A stretch of 64,000 nt of DNA from positions 30,579,542 through 30,643,541 of the forward strand of contig OX388305.1 of NCBI GenBank assembly GCA_947579605.1, in the 5' to 3' direction. The position numbers were made by a program, and so were the translations under genes. Shown piece by piece: positions 13,883-27,681 of the stretch. Below the pieces are notes generated by a model that was not told the origin of the DNA, did no database searches, and saw only the letters and a program-made list of their open reading frames with translations. Numbering within the stretch: position 1 is the first letter of the stretch; each line of letters starts with the position of its first letter. The stretch is from Athripsodes cinereus (Eukaryota; Arthropoda; Insecta; Trichoptera; Leptoceridae).

Positions 13883-14156
13883 ACGAATGTTTCCAACTTT
13901 GAGGGTTTCCTTCAATGGACTGAATCCAAATCAGAGATATGCTGTCCTGTTAGACATCGTACCTGTAGATGGCAAGAGATACCGGTACGCATATCACAGG
14001 TCGTCATGGCTGGTGGCCGGCAAGGCGGATCCTCCTGCTCCCGCTAGGTTGTATGCACATCCAGACTCACCCTTCACGGGAGATCAGCTTCGGAAACAGG
14101 TCGTCTCCTTTGAAAAAGTCAAACTCACCAACAACGAGATGGATAAGAATGGACAG
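13883..14156 (+). CDS. H15/mid: T-box transcription factor, Tbx20/H15-midline class: internal exon, N-terminal part of the T-box
   Basis: The exon encodes 91 complete residues of a T-box DNA-binding domain, from Arg-Met-Phe-Pro-Thr to Met-Asp-Lys-Asn-Gly-Gln. The segments [19 protein letters not shown] and [15 protein letters not shown] identify the Tbx20 class, which includes Drosophila H15 and midline. These nuclear factors pattern the heart, nervous system and epidermis (family knowledge). The acceptor is TTTTTGTTACAG ending at 13882. The first base, 13883, completes a codon begun in the previous exon (phase 2), so the ATG at 13887 is an internal Met and not the start. The donor is CAG|GTAGGA after 14156, phase 0. 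The usual preceding segment (family pattern ELWDKFHELGTEM) was not found upstream in the window. I cannot decide between H15 and midline, which are paralogues in flies. Confidence 0.95.
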
Positions 14157-15956
14157 GTAGGAAGTGTATGTTGTCTTGCAATTTCTTTACCTAGAATAAT
14201 ATTATAATAATAATGATAAATTAGAATAATACATATCTACCTATTTAAAAGATTTAATTGGTTAGGAAAATGCGTGAGTGATGAAATGATCATTATTTAC
14301 TTGTATGATGTTCCGCCCATGGTTGTTAATACTTAATAGTGTCCGCGTGTTTGAAGCGTGGCATAAAACGTTTTACAATATTAATTTATAAAATTTATTA
14401 AAAATGATCATTCGATTAAATTCCTAAATTTTACAAATACCATTTTACTGGTATGTAATAATAAAAACATAATTGGTTTTATATTTCATTTAAATATTCA
14501 AAAAACTATAATGTTTCATTATGATCTTCGCTTGGAATTCCATGTAAGATCAACAGATAGGTACCTAGACACTGAGTTAACAGAAAATATCGCTGTATAA
14601 AATATCATCAAAATGACAATTATAAATTATAAAAAATGAAATAAAGTTATGATTTTGTACAACTTGTTTGTAAAACTGAATACAACAACGTTTTGTTCAT
14701 GTGCCAAGACAAGTGATAAAAAATAATTGCATTTTATTTACATTTGCTTTGTAGCTTGTAACTAATATCGGCTGACGGATCAACTATTCTTCTTTATTCT
14801 TTGTTTAAATTGATTTCATTAAAAAAACTTTCTAATATTCACGCAAAGGTCTCTAAGGTGATTTGCAATAAAATATAATTTAAACTTAGGTAGGTACCCT
14901 TTATTTTGCTGCTATATTTTACAATAATTGAGTTTATGGCAGAGTAATTTTACAATAATTTAGATTATTGATATGTGAACAATATTATTATAATAGTGTC
15001 TTATTATATCAACAAAACAAATATATCGTTAAACGTGGTTTATAAATAAATTTATCGTATGCAATAATATGCACCTACATATTATATTTGAAACGATCAA
15101 CAAAATATGTTAATAAATAATACACAATAATTCTTCGATTTTACAGTCATATTCGACTAACAATTAACCTTTCAAAAGAATATTATTTCGATTTTACGAG
15201 GTATTATTTGTTCAAAACTAATATTTTAGTATTACTGTTATGGTTCATAATATTAGTATAATAAGTAGGGAGGTATTTATGTTTTAGTATGTTTTCTGAA
15301 GTGGTCACAATATAATGTTATTTCATACAAGACCCGTTGATACTTATCTGTTATTTATGAATATAAGACAGCTTTATCCTAAAACCATTTGAATAATAAC
15401 GCGTAAAAATGTTGTCGTTAATATTTGACAGATTGTAAATTGTCCTAAATGGCCGATGTGGTCAGCTGAGATGGTTTATAATTCAATATTATGTTAATTA
15501 TATTATGTTTACTTATCATAATACTATTGTATTAATTACGCGGTTTGGAAGCCATGCCATGTCCTCTTTATTATCGTCTTATCTGCTCTTCATACAAATA
15601 CACACATTCGTTGTCTCCATAGTAATATCTTATAGCTTATTGATATCATATTATACCAATATGTAAAGACTAATAAGATTATGTTTCCATTACTTTACAT
15701 ATTTTCCCTAAATCATAATCAAAGAGGCTTCTAAATTGCAAGTCATTTTAAAGGTAACGATTTTGACCAACCAATTGTTTAATTCGCGCTTACGTCATAA
15801 TCATAACATAAATAAAAGCATCATTGAAGGCATCGTAGATGTGATTAGGACTTTCTATTTATATATGAGTCAAGAATAATTATCAACATTCGTACCTAAT
15901 TTGATTACAACGCGGAGCATCCAACAAAGAATTAGTATCCCTCTTTTGATGTTTGT

Positions 15957-16060
15957 CATCCATCCTGAGATAGTGAGGACGGCTTGTATGTTTATTAGAA
16001 GCAGCTGGTTTGCTGGTTACCCCGCTTGTGTAATATATCACGATGGTGCAGTAGAAGTAG
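15957..16060 (+). repeat. (TAG)n-tailed dispersed repeat, partial
   Basis: CATCCATCCTGAGATAGTG, then GCTGGTTTGCTGGTTACCCC and ATCACGATGGTGCAGTAG. This is the 3' part of the same family in the opposite orientation to copies A, B and D, and more divergent than they are. Confidence 0.6.
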
Positions 16061-16267
16061 TATTTTAATTATGTTTTGATAAAACTTTGTCCAATATACA
16101 TCGGTGGTTTTATTGATTGCATTACAAGTAAAATACATTTTATAAGACATTTTTTAAACAAATGAAATATTTCAGAAATAATATTTGAGCTTTGTTTTAG
16201 TAAAGAGTATTAGTAGACTTTTTTAGACAACAAATTATTATTATTGAATTTACAAATGGATACTGAG

Positions 16268-16595
16268 TGTCAAATTTTGAATTCTCGTGTCACGGTGTTT
16301 GTTATCATACTCCTCCGAAACGGCTTGACCGATTTTCATAAAATTTTGTGTGCTCTGAGAATCGTTCAATATCTATTTTTCATACCCCTAACAGTTAAGG
16401 GTGGTCCATTCCGATTCTTTTTTTATTTTTTGGTCAATTTTTTTAATTTTTATTTTTTTATGGTGAGGCATTTTAAAATACATACAGTCCTAAATTTTCA
16501 CCCTTCTACCATGAACCCCCACTTTGTAATAGCGATATTAGTAATCTAGAAATAATATATAGGTATGATAAAATAACGTTTGCTGGGTCAGCTAG
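16268..16595 (+). repeat. Helitron-like dispersed repeat
   Basis: It contains text I recognise from many insect genomes: CTCGTGTCACGGTGTTTG, CTCCTCCGAAACGGCTTGAC and CATACCCCTA. It ends with a small hairpin GCTGGGTCAGC running into CTAG at 16592-16595, followed by T, as at Helitron 3' ends. No Rep/helicase coding remains. The 5' limit is approximate. Confidence 0.5.
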
Positions 16596-18356
16596 TAGAT
16601 ATGAATAAATTATAATGCTATTTACTTTGCTACCGACCACCTGCATTTTTATGTTGTCTTCAGTAAATTGAAATAAATCACTAAGATTGATTTATAGTCC
16701 ACACCTATGGATCGCTAACGGCGTTATAACATTGTTTTACACCGTATTACCAATTTTTTCTTGACATTGCAGATTAATTAATCCAAGTTTTCTTAGATCA
16801 CAATCGGAACTAATTTTGATACTGATTAATGAGTTGAAAAATATTTATTATCAATTATCTAATTGTTTGCACCAATTTTAAGTATAAAATTTATTAGCAC
16901 TTTCGATAGGTACCTATTATTTAGAAAACAAAAAAGAAATATAATTAAATCTTCAATTCTTTTTTTAATCGTAATTGTTTGATTGTTGGAAATTCTTTTT
17001 GTTTCCGATATTACCTATTTCATGATTTTTTCTTGATTTGAGTTAATGTGAATCTGTATTGTGTATATTTTTGTACTTTGTCAAATATTTCAACATGTAA
17101 AAGGCTTACGCCGTATGCAATTGTAAACAAATATCTAAATAAATTACACCATTTATAAATTGATATCTAGATTTTGCGATCTCTAAAATCTGTAAATCTC
17201 ACTACATATTTCGAAATTTTCTGATCGTAATCATGAATGCAATGCATTAAAATGACAAATAATTATGACACCTTGAGACACTAATGTGTAAATACTTGTC
17301 TTCTTATTGAATACCGTTAATCAAGTTAAATACAGAATAATAATATGTGGTGGTGTTATGAAATAGAGAATTACTTCTCGTAGAATTGATTGGTCATGAT
17401 GCGAGGTGGTTGGTTGGTTGGTAGATAATAATATGAGAATATAATATTATTAGGTATAGTCGGAGATTATATCGTAACGTTACTACATTATTTTATATGT
17501 CGTGTAAAGTTGTTACTCTGTAACACTCATAACTCAAATGGCGACAAGGTATTTGTCATCGACCTCTTAGCACTGCTACTTTCCTGGTAAAAATTCCAAA
17601 CACATTGCTATACTAATATTAATCACAGTTTTATAAAAATCAGGCATTTAAATCGCAATTTAATTAATTTGAATTTAAGCAGTCACTTTAATCAAGGCAT
17701 AGTAACATATGATACAATTTTTTACCAAATATTATCAACATAAGAAATATAATATAAAGTACCTATTGGCAGTAGGTTTTTATATTCTCACCTTTTGGAG
17801 ATTCTGTATCATTATAAGAATGAAAGTAATAAAAAATCCCTTATACGCACACACCTCTTAGAATCATTCAAAATAATATTTAACAATAGTTTATTTTAAT
17901 ATCAAACAATAAAAAATGAGATAAAATTCCTTAGTCTTCGTTTCATCATAACAATGACATTTTATAAAATCGTATAAAAACGTTCAACCGACTGAAAAAG
18001 ATAAAGATCGAAAATAAATAAATAATGTACTTATGTTTTATTATTCTTGTAAAGGGTTACCTACCAGTAAAAAAAGTGATATTTTTATAGATAGGGTCCT
18101 CTCGAACGGTGTGCTGGGTAGACAGGTAGGGTCCTACATTTTGATAGACGGAGACCGCCCGCTAATTTGAGGCCCACACCTGGAACATTTGAGTTTGATG
18201 TGTTTTTTGGAATAATGTACTTTAAATATTCTTTTTTTGATAAACTACAATTTTTTTGGTTTATAAACATTAATTTAAAAGTATTACAATTTCACAGTTG
18301 TTGTTTATTTCTCGTTTTATTTATTGTTTTTTAATAACTGTAAAATACTGACAGGA

Positions 18357-18640
18357 GACTACTACTACTATACTACTATACCATCACGGCATATCCCACA
18401 AGTGGGGTAGCCAGCAGATCAGCTGCATATAAGAAACATGCAAACTGTCCTCTTCGTGCCAATATAAAATCAAGACATTCAGGATGGGTGGCAAGCCTCA
18501 TCGCTGAATTTAAGATGTAAAATGTCTTATTTTTTTCGAACACCTGCCTTTTACAGGACACTCGAAAACTTATCCAGAGGAGTGGGAGACCAATTCTTTA
18601 CCGGGTGCTCCACGGGATAGGAGACAAGGAAGAGGGAAAA
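18357..18640 (-). repeat. (TAG)n-tailed dispersed repeat, copy B
   Basis: The best-preserved copy. It has a CTACTACTATACTACTATAC start on the plus strand (the reversed tail), then TACCATCACGGCATATCCCAC, GGTGGCAAGCCTCATCGCTG, and CTTTACCGGGTGCTCCACGG at the far end. It is the reference for the satellite monomer discussed under findings. Confidence 0.8.
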
Positions 18641-19695
18641 AGTAAAATCAGACTTGTTTCAAACCAACCTAGTGAAATATGATTTAAAAGAAAGTTTATT
18701 TTTGGTATCCATTGGATGCATGTATTAAAAAATCATTTGGATGCATGTATTCAAAATCATTTTGTTTTAAGTCCAGTTATTTATGGTTAAAAAATACGAC
18801 TCTTATCATTTAGCTTTATGGCACTTTCCACACTATATAATCAACAAACTCACATTCAAAAATATTCATATTGCCAATAAGTTTCCCTGGAAAAATCATC
18901 TATTTTACATATGTACAGCATTCAAGATTCTCGTTCATTGCATATCATATTCGTGTTAAAACAGATTTATATGGGTTACTGCTCCGACATAATATATACG
19001 ATATTATACATAATATACATATTTATACCTTCTAAATAACGTAGGCACCTAATAATAATAATATAAAGTTGTTAGTAGCCAACAGTGTGTTATATGGCAC
19101 TGTTACACCTGACAATGGGTCTTGTTATTGGATGAAATGGTTAGCTATAATATAACAGATTATACATAACTGATAGATTGAGTAATAAATATATTATTGA
19201 TATTATTATTACATTCTTGTTAGTTGTAACGATTGATTTTTTATTTTATTTTTATTGATCTCCAGTTCTGTTTGTTTTATGATACCTATCTATTTTATCA
19301 TTGAGTAACGGTTATACTATATTTTATTATTATATATTATGAATGAAATAAAATCTAATTTAAAAAGTTTATGAATTGGAATATTGAAAAATATTGTACG
19401 AATTCATTTTAGAGTATTATTAGTAACAGACGATGATATTTGAGGCGCTTACAAATAAAGTCTAACTCTAATACATTCGATTATTAAAGAAATTGTAATA
19501 ACAATGTTCATTATTTTGTTTTTGACTGAATTGAACAAATTTTATAATATTGTTTAATTTTAAAAGGCAAATATACTTCGTCATTTCAGGGATATCGATA
19601 AACTATTATTTATTGAATTCTGATGTATCAGTCCTTTTTCTTAGTGAGCATACAAATTTTTACCTATTCTTTTGTTATCAAAGCATTCTAAGATA

Positions 19696-19741
19696 GACGG
19701 AAATCTTCCAAATTTGGGTGCATCACCAGTATAAAAAAAAA
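19696..19741 (+). repeat. Poly(A)-ended dispersed repeat, copy 2
   Basis: GACGGAAATCTTCCAAAT and GGGTGCATCACCAGTAT are followed by an A run. It is the second copy of the repeat at 9827. Similarity stops upstream of GACGG, so both are short 3' pieces. Confidence 0.5.
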
Positions 19742-19904
19742 TTTCATCGTAATTTACATATTTTTTTATGACACATAATTACTAAATTGTTGTTATCATT
19801 AGTAATGCCCCATATCACTTTCTAAAAGATGCAGATGTTATGAATGTTATAATAAAATATGACCTATCTGTATTTTTTACCGATTGAAAGATTTTCCATT
19901 TGTT

Positions 19905-20100
19905 CACATCTTTTTTTAGAGTGTCTAAGACATTGTACATCTTAAATTCAGCGATGAGGTTTGCCACCCATCCTGAATGTCTTGATTTTATATTGGCACG
20001 AAGAGGACAGTTTGCATGTTTCTTACATGCTGTTGGTCTACTGTCTACCCCACTTGTGGGATATGCCGTGATGGTATACATAGTAGTAGTAGTAGTAATA
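19905..20100 (+). repeat. (TAG)n-tailed dispersed repeat, copy C
   Basis: Opposite orientation to copy B. GTTGGTCTACTGTCTACCCC, then CTTGTGGGATATGCCGTGAT and a (GTA)n/(TAG)n run at 20080-20097. The sequence GTTGGTCTACTG is the version found in the satellite monomers. The forward frame is open over about 80 codons with no recognisable domain. Confidence 0.8.
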
Positions 20101-23100
20101 TCCTTTCAAGTCCTTAATAATTTCAACCGAAAAAATATTTATTTTATTTAACACCCGATGAACCTTCCGGGTGTTCTCATTACAGGCATCTTTTCTAGGT
20201 TCTTTTTATAGCATAAACTAACATCTGATTGACTTAAAGATTTGTGGATGGAGGTTTTTTCTCACTTTTTATAGCTGGGTTGATTTATTCATAAGCATTA
20301 ACAAAAACTTGTAAACACCTACGCCATCCTTGTATTGTCATTTACTGTTCTCGTTAGAAACTACTTTCAAACTATACGATGGCTATATTTTAGAGATTCG
20401 AATGTCAGTTTGTTTTATTGCACTATCAAGCAAATATAGACACGCATATACGTAGGAATAAATAAATGAAATCATTTGATGCTGCAAAATATTAAATTTT
20501 GAAAAAATAAGGTTCACATTATTCTTATTTCTATTCCAGTTTCTTTCAAAAACGAGATGTAATGAAAGTTCATTTGGTATTTAGCTATTATTATTTTAAT
20601 ATTTACTTGAGAAAAGGCAAACCATCATCTATATTGAATACCTGTATAAATACATTCATGTCACCTTAACGTCAAACGACGTCGTCAAAATCGTATTTAG
20701 AGTATCTGCCACTTCATTCAACACATTGCTTATATTAATTTTATATATTTGCTATCAACCGTTAAGAATTATCTTAAAATAAACAGTTGAGATATGCTTC
20801 TGTTAATCTTGTACCAAATAATCGTATTAATAAAGAATGTAGCTGTAGAAGGTATGTGTCATTTTACATATTTATGGAAATGTCTCGAGACCCCATGCTA
20901 CTTGACATGTTTCATCTTTAATATTTATAATCTAATACAATATTTCACTTCGCTCATAATATAATGTATATATATTTGTTAATTTTTACCAGAGAGCCAA
21001 TGGATATTATCAATCGAACGTCTTTCTTAATAAAAAAGGTGTATGTGACGTATTATGCCATTACGTATTATGTCGTATCTTACAGAAAAAAGAATTATGT
21101 TTATCCATGTATATTTCAAAACGTAGGTGTTTTCAATTAGGAAATGGGTTAGTGCGATTTTATTAAGTTAACAAATTATATTTATCAAAAAACCTGTAGA
21201 TGTACCAAATGTAATATGAAAACCCTTGTAAAAACAAGTAGGTGGTTTTTAAGCATAAAAAATATGTTTATTCCCTAATCAAAACAGAGTTTTATACTGG
21301 TACAAAATATACAATATTGATTTCATTCAGTGTTAGAGAATGAGAAATTGAATATAAAGAAAAATAATCATTACAATAATATTATGTATGAAAAGTAATA
21401 TTAATATTTCTTATGTGTATAAGTGAAAAGTGTTATGGTTTGGTGATATCCCGCTGTGTTCAGATTTGATTCTGCCTTATTCCTGTTGAAGATATTATTA
21501 CGGTGGGCTCTTCAATTCCAGTTTAAACGACATTATATTATGAAATTATTATAAAAGAAACTTTCTGTGTGTTGGAAGTTTATTTTATTAATAATCGTAC
21601 GTTGACTTATTTATTTGCAGGCTTTCATTATTTTGTTGAACTTGAGATCAACACAGAGTTTGAATTAAATTTAATTTAATTTGATCTCATCTTTTGTAAC
21701 TGATTTTGGAATGATTCTCGATTCTTCGAGAAAATTATTTATATGAAAATAACGGACACATCACTTTTAGTGGCCATTTCTGAGTATCCAAATTTTATGC
21801 ATTAATTCTATATTTTTTTTAAAATGAAAATGATTGAGTTCGATTCTTTTGAAAATATATCAACGAAATACCTACGCTTCTTTTTATAAAAAAAGGTTGA
21901 GAACAGTTAAAGATGGCGCATTTGTTATCACTATTAAGTATTTCTAAGTAAGGTGTTTCAATCAATCCGTTCTGCCACAAATTTCAGACATTAAAACAAT
22001 CTATTAATCTAGAACATGATATCTTGATCTATGCATATGGAAAATTGAACATAGAAAATTATATACTCAAAATGTTTCCCGATGCATTATACATATTACC
22101 TTAGGTATATATACTTAACAATTAAGTATAGGTATATTTGTAGGTATCATTATATTATCCATGATATATTACGTTGAAGTGTAAAGCCTAGATGTATATA
22201 CCTAATAGAACAAATCTTAATGTACTGATATTAAATCTAATCTCATAGCAGAGCAAATCAAGTATCTAATATATATTAATATGTAACAGTATCAGGCATT
22301 AAGATGAGCACCAAATTACTTGTCGCCATAAATCACAAATTTACATATAAATGATATAGCGCAATATGCTGATGTTGTTAAATATACTTATGTGCATATT
22401 AAATAGACATACCTTTAATATGTACAACCTGTATCTATTTGTAATGTATAGATACTCAAGAATAATATTATACGTAATAATAATAATATGCTAATAAATC
22501 ACTATTACAATTCAACGTAATCGATATTAATTTTAGAATATACACAAATCATCTAATTTCATATCATCTAACATTATATAGTTTCTTCATAGATTACAAA
22601 CGCAAGAAACTGGAATTGACATTACATCAGACTAAAGTAAGTAAATCTCCATTTCAACTTATTCTGCATCAATTTAGTTATGCTTTTACAATATTTCTAA
22701 TGCTGTGATATCTTTTTCATAAGAACAGTGTTATGATAAAGGTTAGTTTAGAGCGTCCCATAGAAAGGTTTGTGAATGATGAAAGTAGTTGCATTAAACC
22801 GATAATTATACACATCATCAATACGTGTATCTTCATATTTACGCATTTATCAACCAATCTTGTAAAACATCATAATACTCCTTATATCCATATTCATTGT
22901 AAACAGAGTATGTAACACTTGGATAATATCACTTTATTCTGTAGTATGGGTGGGTCTCTGTCTCACTTTATATATAACTTTCATCAACTTTTCATAATGT
23001 CTTTTTATTCCATGGACATCCAAAGTGATCACTTAAGCCAGCTTGAGCCAATTCGTAAGCGTTGGGACGCCCTTCTTACTTCTTCCGATTAGATTTTGCA

Positions 23101-24772
23101 CAATGGTTTTCTAATCGAGATATCAGATTGGTTTTGTCATTTGCACGGTGTGCCCAATTCCGTTAAAAAAATAAAAAAAATATTCTAAACCATGTTTTTA
23201 TTATTAACGACATTATTCTTATCTACTGCGATAAATAGTTAAAGTACCTACGAGTATAATATTTTTTAACATCATATATAAATAAATGTCATGATGGTAT
23301 ATATGTCTAATAATATTGCGAACAACAGTTAGAGTCTTTGTATGTGAGTAAGTATGTGAATTATGTTTAAGGTTAGTATTATAGGTATGACTGTACAAAA
23401 GATTGCTTTAATTAATATTATAATCTAATGCGATGTTTGCACGTAATTATACAAGTCATCATCATTATTTTACAATTATTATTATATCGCGAGGACTGCA
23501 CACAATTAATGTCACAATGTGTGATAAATAATTCAATACAACTTCTATATATTCTTAGCTCTATACATAATATTGTACCTATATAGATACCATACTTACT
23601 GCCTGCCCACGTATATGTCTATATAGAAATATAGAGGCAAAATATAAACATATCGATCAGCACATTATACGTAAAGATTTGCATGTATTTGTATTCTGTG
23701 TTTGCTGACAAATAAATAGTAAGTGAAATATTAAATATTAAATTGAATTTCTTACAAGCCTAAATTCAGAAAGAAATTTATATTAAGTAAACTGAATTTG
23801 AAGTTTGTAGAATATGTTTGATTTTATCGCTATCAAATAAATTATAATATTATGTTTATTTAATACGAATACGAACCTTTTATATGAAATTTGGTGACAT
23901 TTTCATTAGTCTATCGATTTACTCGTATTTTATGTATCAGTTTATCAAATTAGTGTACAAAAAAAACCGAGTTACTTCAACTTAATATAACTCTCAAAAA
24001 TGAAAAAAGAGATGTTGAATGTGTGATTTTGAAATGTCTTTATTTATTGAAGTAAATTGGAAACGGAAGGTAGGTATGTGTATTTTTATGTATTTTAACT
24101 CTTGGAATAATTCATTCATTGTTCACATAAAATAGTTTTCCATTCTCAATAATTTCATTGACCATTGTTAATTTCTCATGTGACCCGAATTACTTTAAAA
24201 TGACACTGTGGAAAAAATTGAACCTTTTAAAATGTCGGCACTGTGTATTATAACATGTAGTAAGCAAGTAAATAGCTTTCATCGTGGAATAAATTAGAAA
24301 ATCATAGAAAATAATCGCTCTAACGCTGGCTGTATTTTACAATAAATGTTACGCGACTAATTGGCTCGTTTCACGTCATGATAATTCTCCACGGAGTTGT
24401 AATAAGGTTTATGCTTTTCTCACTCTTTTGAATATTTTTTGACACCATATAATAGTTGGGAATTTGCCACAAATTGCGTTATCAAAAGGAGACGTTTATT
24501 GTTGTGGAATAAATTTAACGCGTAGATAGTAAGAATACATTTATACTTAAGTGCCACGCTTCTGAAATTATTCCTTTGTTTATGTCATCTTTGCATACAT
24601 TAGACTCTGCCTGAAATGTTTTAAATGTGTTTGAATGAATCCGTTGTTTAGCAAAAGGTGATACTCGAGTGTGTACACTCGGTATCAGTTCATGCTGAAA
24701 TGTTTTGTCTCTTTTGACAACGCGCTTTACTTTGACGTGTTTATTACTATTATTTACGATTTTCGCCCTTAC

Positions 24773-24900
24773 GGTTCGTAGAGGAAATGGTCGCGTCGTT
24801 TTCCCGCCTGTTTGTCGGCCATCTTGGTCCCCTTCACTCCTACCCCTTCTAGTAACGGTTGCCAGGCAACGGCCCACCCTCCTGTTGGCTCCCAATGACA
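24773..24900 (-). promoter_or_regulatory. Promoter-like block: X-box, YY1/Pho site, CCAAT box; possible antisense first exon
   Basis: In a GC-rich island inside the AT-rich intron lie a CCAAT box (24892-24896), a near-palindromic X-box GTTGCCAGGCAAC (24858-24870, the RFX-factor site) and GGCCATCTTGG (24817-24827). On the minus strand the last reads CCAAGATGGCC, both a YY1/Pho consensus and an ATG in strong context. From that ATG (24822) the frame gives MADKQAGKRRDHFLYE and reaches a GTAAGG donor at 24772. No downstream exon was identified. TTTCCCGCC (24800-24808) also fits E2F, but it overlaps the putative codons. The 128-codon minus-strand frame starting at 24901 is probably incidental. Confidence 0.35.
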
Positions 24901-26029
24901 ATAGCCATTTTTTACGCGCCTCCTCACTTCCCCAGGATATTTAATTCACCTGTGCATCCCATAATTTGACAACCTTCCCGTGAACCCTTCATATTTTTAC
25001 CCCTAAACAAACACAGCCATAATAGCACTATTTTGCATAACATGAAATTAATATTATAACAAATTACTAATTGAAAACATGTATAATACCCATATGACGT
25101 ATATGTAGTACTAATAATAATAATATCATATATATGCTAAGCACAGCACGAAAGTTTTTGCTATATTATGAAATTCTTTTAAAACTCAAAAGTATATACA
25201 TAGGTATACTTCGTATAGTATATAAAGTACTAGTTAAATTTGTATTATGTATGAAAACACGTGTAAAGTATTCGTTTTAAAAACGTTTAAATATTCACTG
25301 AAATAAAAAACTCTTTCATTAAACAACATTTTAATTATATGTATGCATTTTTAAAATATTGAAAGTATTAGGTAAGTAAATTCTAAAAATGAAAACATCA
25401 AAAAACGGCGGGGGTTATTAAGTAATCAAATATTAACAGAACATCAAACTGTCGTTTTTCTTTATTGTGATATTAATTATCTCCTTCATGAAGTTGTAAC
25501 TGTGACACCTTATTATTATTATTATTATTAATACAAATAATATTATTCTTACAACCCTTTCAAAGAGAATTCATTACGACGACAAAAAACTCCGACGTAT
25601 TATTTTGTTTGTTCTGCCTTTCTTTTGTTTGCTCACCAATTGTTTTCCCTTCAACTCTTTTGTCAAAATAGAAATGTTTTCATGAATATTTGACTAGTCG
25701 CCACCACGAAACGGGTCTTTGTGAAAACGAAACGACAATTTTATTATTTACCATTCCCATCACCGTAATTTTCTCCGGTACACAAAACACGCTCAAAATA
25801 TTATTAATTTTTAATAGATTTACATTTCTCCCACTTCAGCTTTTTTTCTTTTACAAAAATATGTTGGAGGAAAATTTACACCAACAATTTATGTATAAAT
25901 TTTCTTTTGTGCTGAACTATACCTATCGCATCCAAATATACGTGTCGTATAGGTACTGAGCTAAAAACCTTGTTTTTGTCGCAGTTTTTATTATGAATTG
26001 GAACGAATAATTAAAAAAAAAAATTACTA

Positions 26030-26290
26030 CATTATCATCACGGCATATCCCACAAGTGAAGTAACCACCGGAATTATTGCATATACTAAGCATGCAGATC
26101 ATCCTCTCTGTTTCGATTAAAAATAAGATATTCAAGATGGGTGGCATGCCTCATCGTTGAACTGTTGTAGTGTTGATTGCTTTGTACGTAAAATTAAAGG
26201 AACACTTGCCTTTTACAGGTCACTGGAAAACTTACACAAAAGGGTGGGTGAGCTTTTCTTTACAGGAAAATCTACGGGAAAAAAATCTGA
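26030..26290 (-). repeat. (TAG)n-tailed dispersed repeat, copy D
   Basis: Contains ATCATCACGGCATATCCCAC, AAGATGGGTGGCATGCCTCATC and CTTGCCTTTTACAGGTCACTG, aligning along copy B with more changes. The older frame is interrupted. Confidence 0.75.
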
Positions 26291-27681
26291 ATAACGTCGT
26301 CCACTAAAAGCTTATGAATTAATTAATTTATTATTTCATAGTTAGTTGATTAAATTTTATAAATCATATTTCGTATGCCTACAGCTTGTTATTTGAAGGA
26401 TGTTTACAAAGGCTATCGCTTACAAGGAGTTGAAGGCATTGAAAATAATATATGAATTTAGTATCTCACACAACATCGTTTTATTGAAAACAGCCTTCTT
26501 TATGTATTCCTAGAAGAGATGGAATGTAAGTAAGTAGAAAGGTACTTGAGAGATATAAAAAATGAAATACGATATAGTCTGTGAAACGTGTAAAAGTGTC
26601 TAAACCATCTTCTCTTTACCTGAAACCGAGAAGGTTCTGTCGTCCATTAGTTGGAGGAAATCTCCACAATTTATCACTGTGTTTCAACATATTATCCCAT
26701 CTCCCGTCCCGTCTCCTATACACATTGTATGTATAGAACTAGGGGATGGCGGAGGGGATTCTTTAGTGTCGACTTCTGCTGCGCAAGCGTCGAGGGTGTG
26801 TGGGAACAAACTATCGGTGATTTTCTTTCACTCGCAACCACAACGTGATATTGTTGAACCTACACTATTCTAATGTGAAAACTTTCTGCGCTCAATGTTT
26901 CATACAAGCATACGTTACATACACTTACACTTAAATACTCGGCTACAAAATAACAGACATCTACTTAGTTATAATACTAAGTATCTATGTACATTTGTGT
27001 ACTGTACTAAACACATAATATTTAGCAGTAAGTAGGTATAGTCGTATCTTATGTTTTTGGTTTATAGCAGTTATATGATTATGATTCATTGTTACATTTC
27101 TGACTTAAAATTTCTGTTGTAAACTCTTTAACATCTCGTATTATTGTTTCATAGCCTTGTAAGTAATATTTTTTTTTGTCATTTATTACCGTAATTTTAC
27201 TAACAGACGTTAATTATACTACAACGTCAAAGCTACCTATAAAAATAAACGTTCGTTCATATTTTTGAGTATTACCTACTTATATCAAATAGTTTGTTGT
27301 GTATAATAAGAAATATATCTAATACTTATCAAACGAAAAATAATAAAATGTTATGGATTGTTTTTTGCGAATTATCGGCACAATATTTGGTAGGTACTAA
27401 TTTGGTAGTTAGTCTGAAATTAGTAGGTAGGTATCCCATGCACAAAGTATGTAACTAATGACGGTGATTATTATAGGAACACTAAAATAAAAGTCAAGTA
27501 CATAAATGTAGGTTGTTTGTAAGTATAAAGTTGACTGGCAGTGTGGTCTGCTGCTTAGCAAGGTAATGTGATGTGTTGATAAGGCCATGGGAAGTAGCGG
27601 TAGAAGGCGGCGAGCCAAAAAGCCTAAATTTATTTTGGTGTACTGTAATACCTCCCGTAATACCGTCGGCCAGTGGCGTGC

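Noticed and set aside
13887..14207. ATG at 13887 as the start of the T-box protein and read-through past 14156
   Set aside because: The Met is internal to the T-box (RMFPT), preceded by a splice acceptor. The frame beyond 14156 departs from the family exactly at a GTAGGA donor.
18085..18190. GC-richer patch as the second exon of the putative antisense gene
   Set aside because: Joining in the phase set by the donor at 24773 meets a stop after about 14 codons, and the only acceptor is ordinary.
24515..24901. 128-codon minus-strand frame as a gene
   Set aside because: No domain, no homology recognised. The frame over the GC-rich island conflicts with the better-placed ATG at 24822, and the rest lies in ordinary AT-rich sequence.
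26651..26873. Two overlapping 64-65 codon frames, plus a Su(H)-like TGTGGGAA at 26799
   Set aside because: Frames overlap without features, and a single 8-bp Su(H) match is expected by chance in this much sequence.
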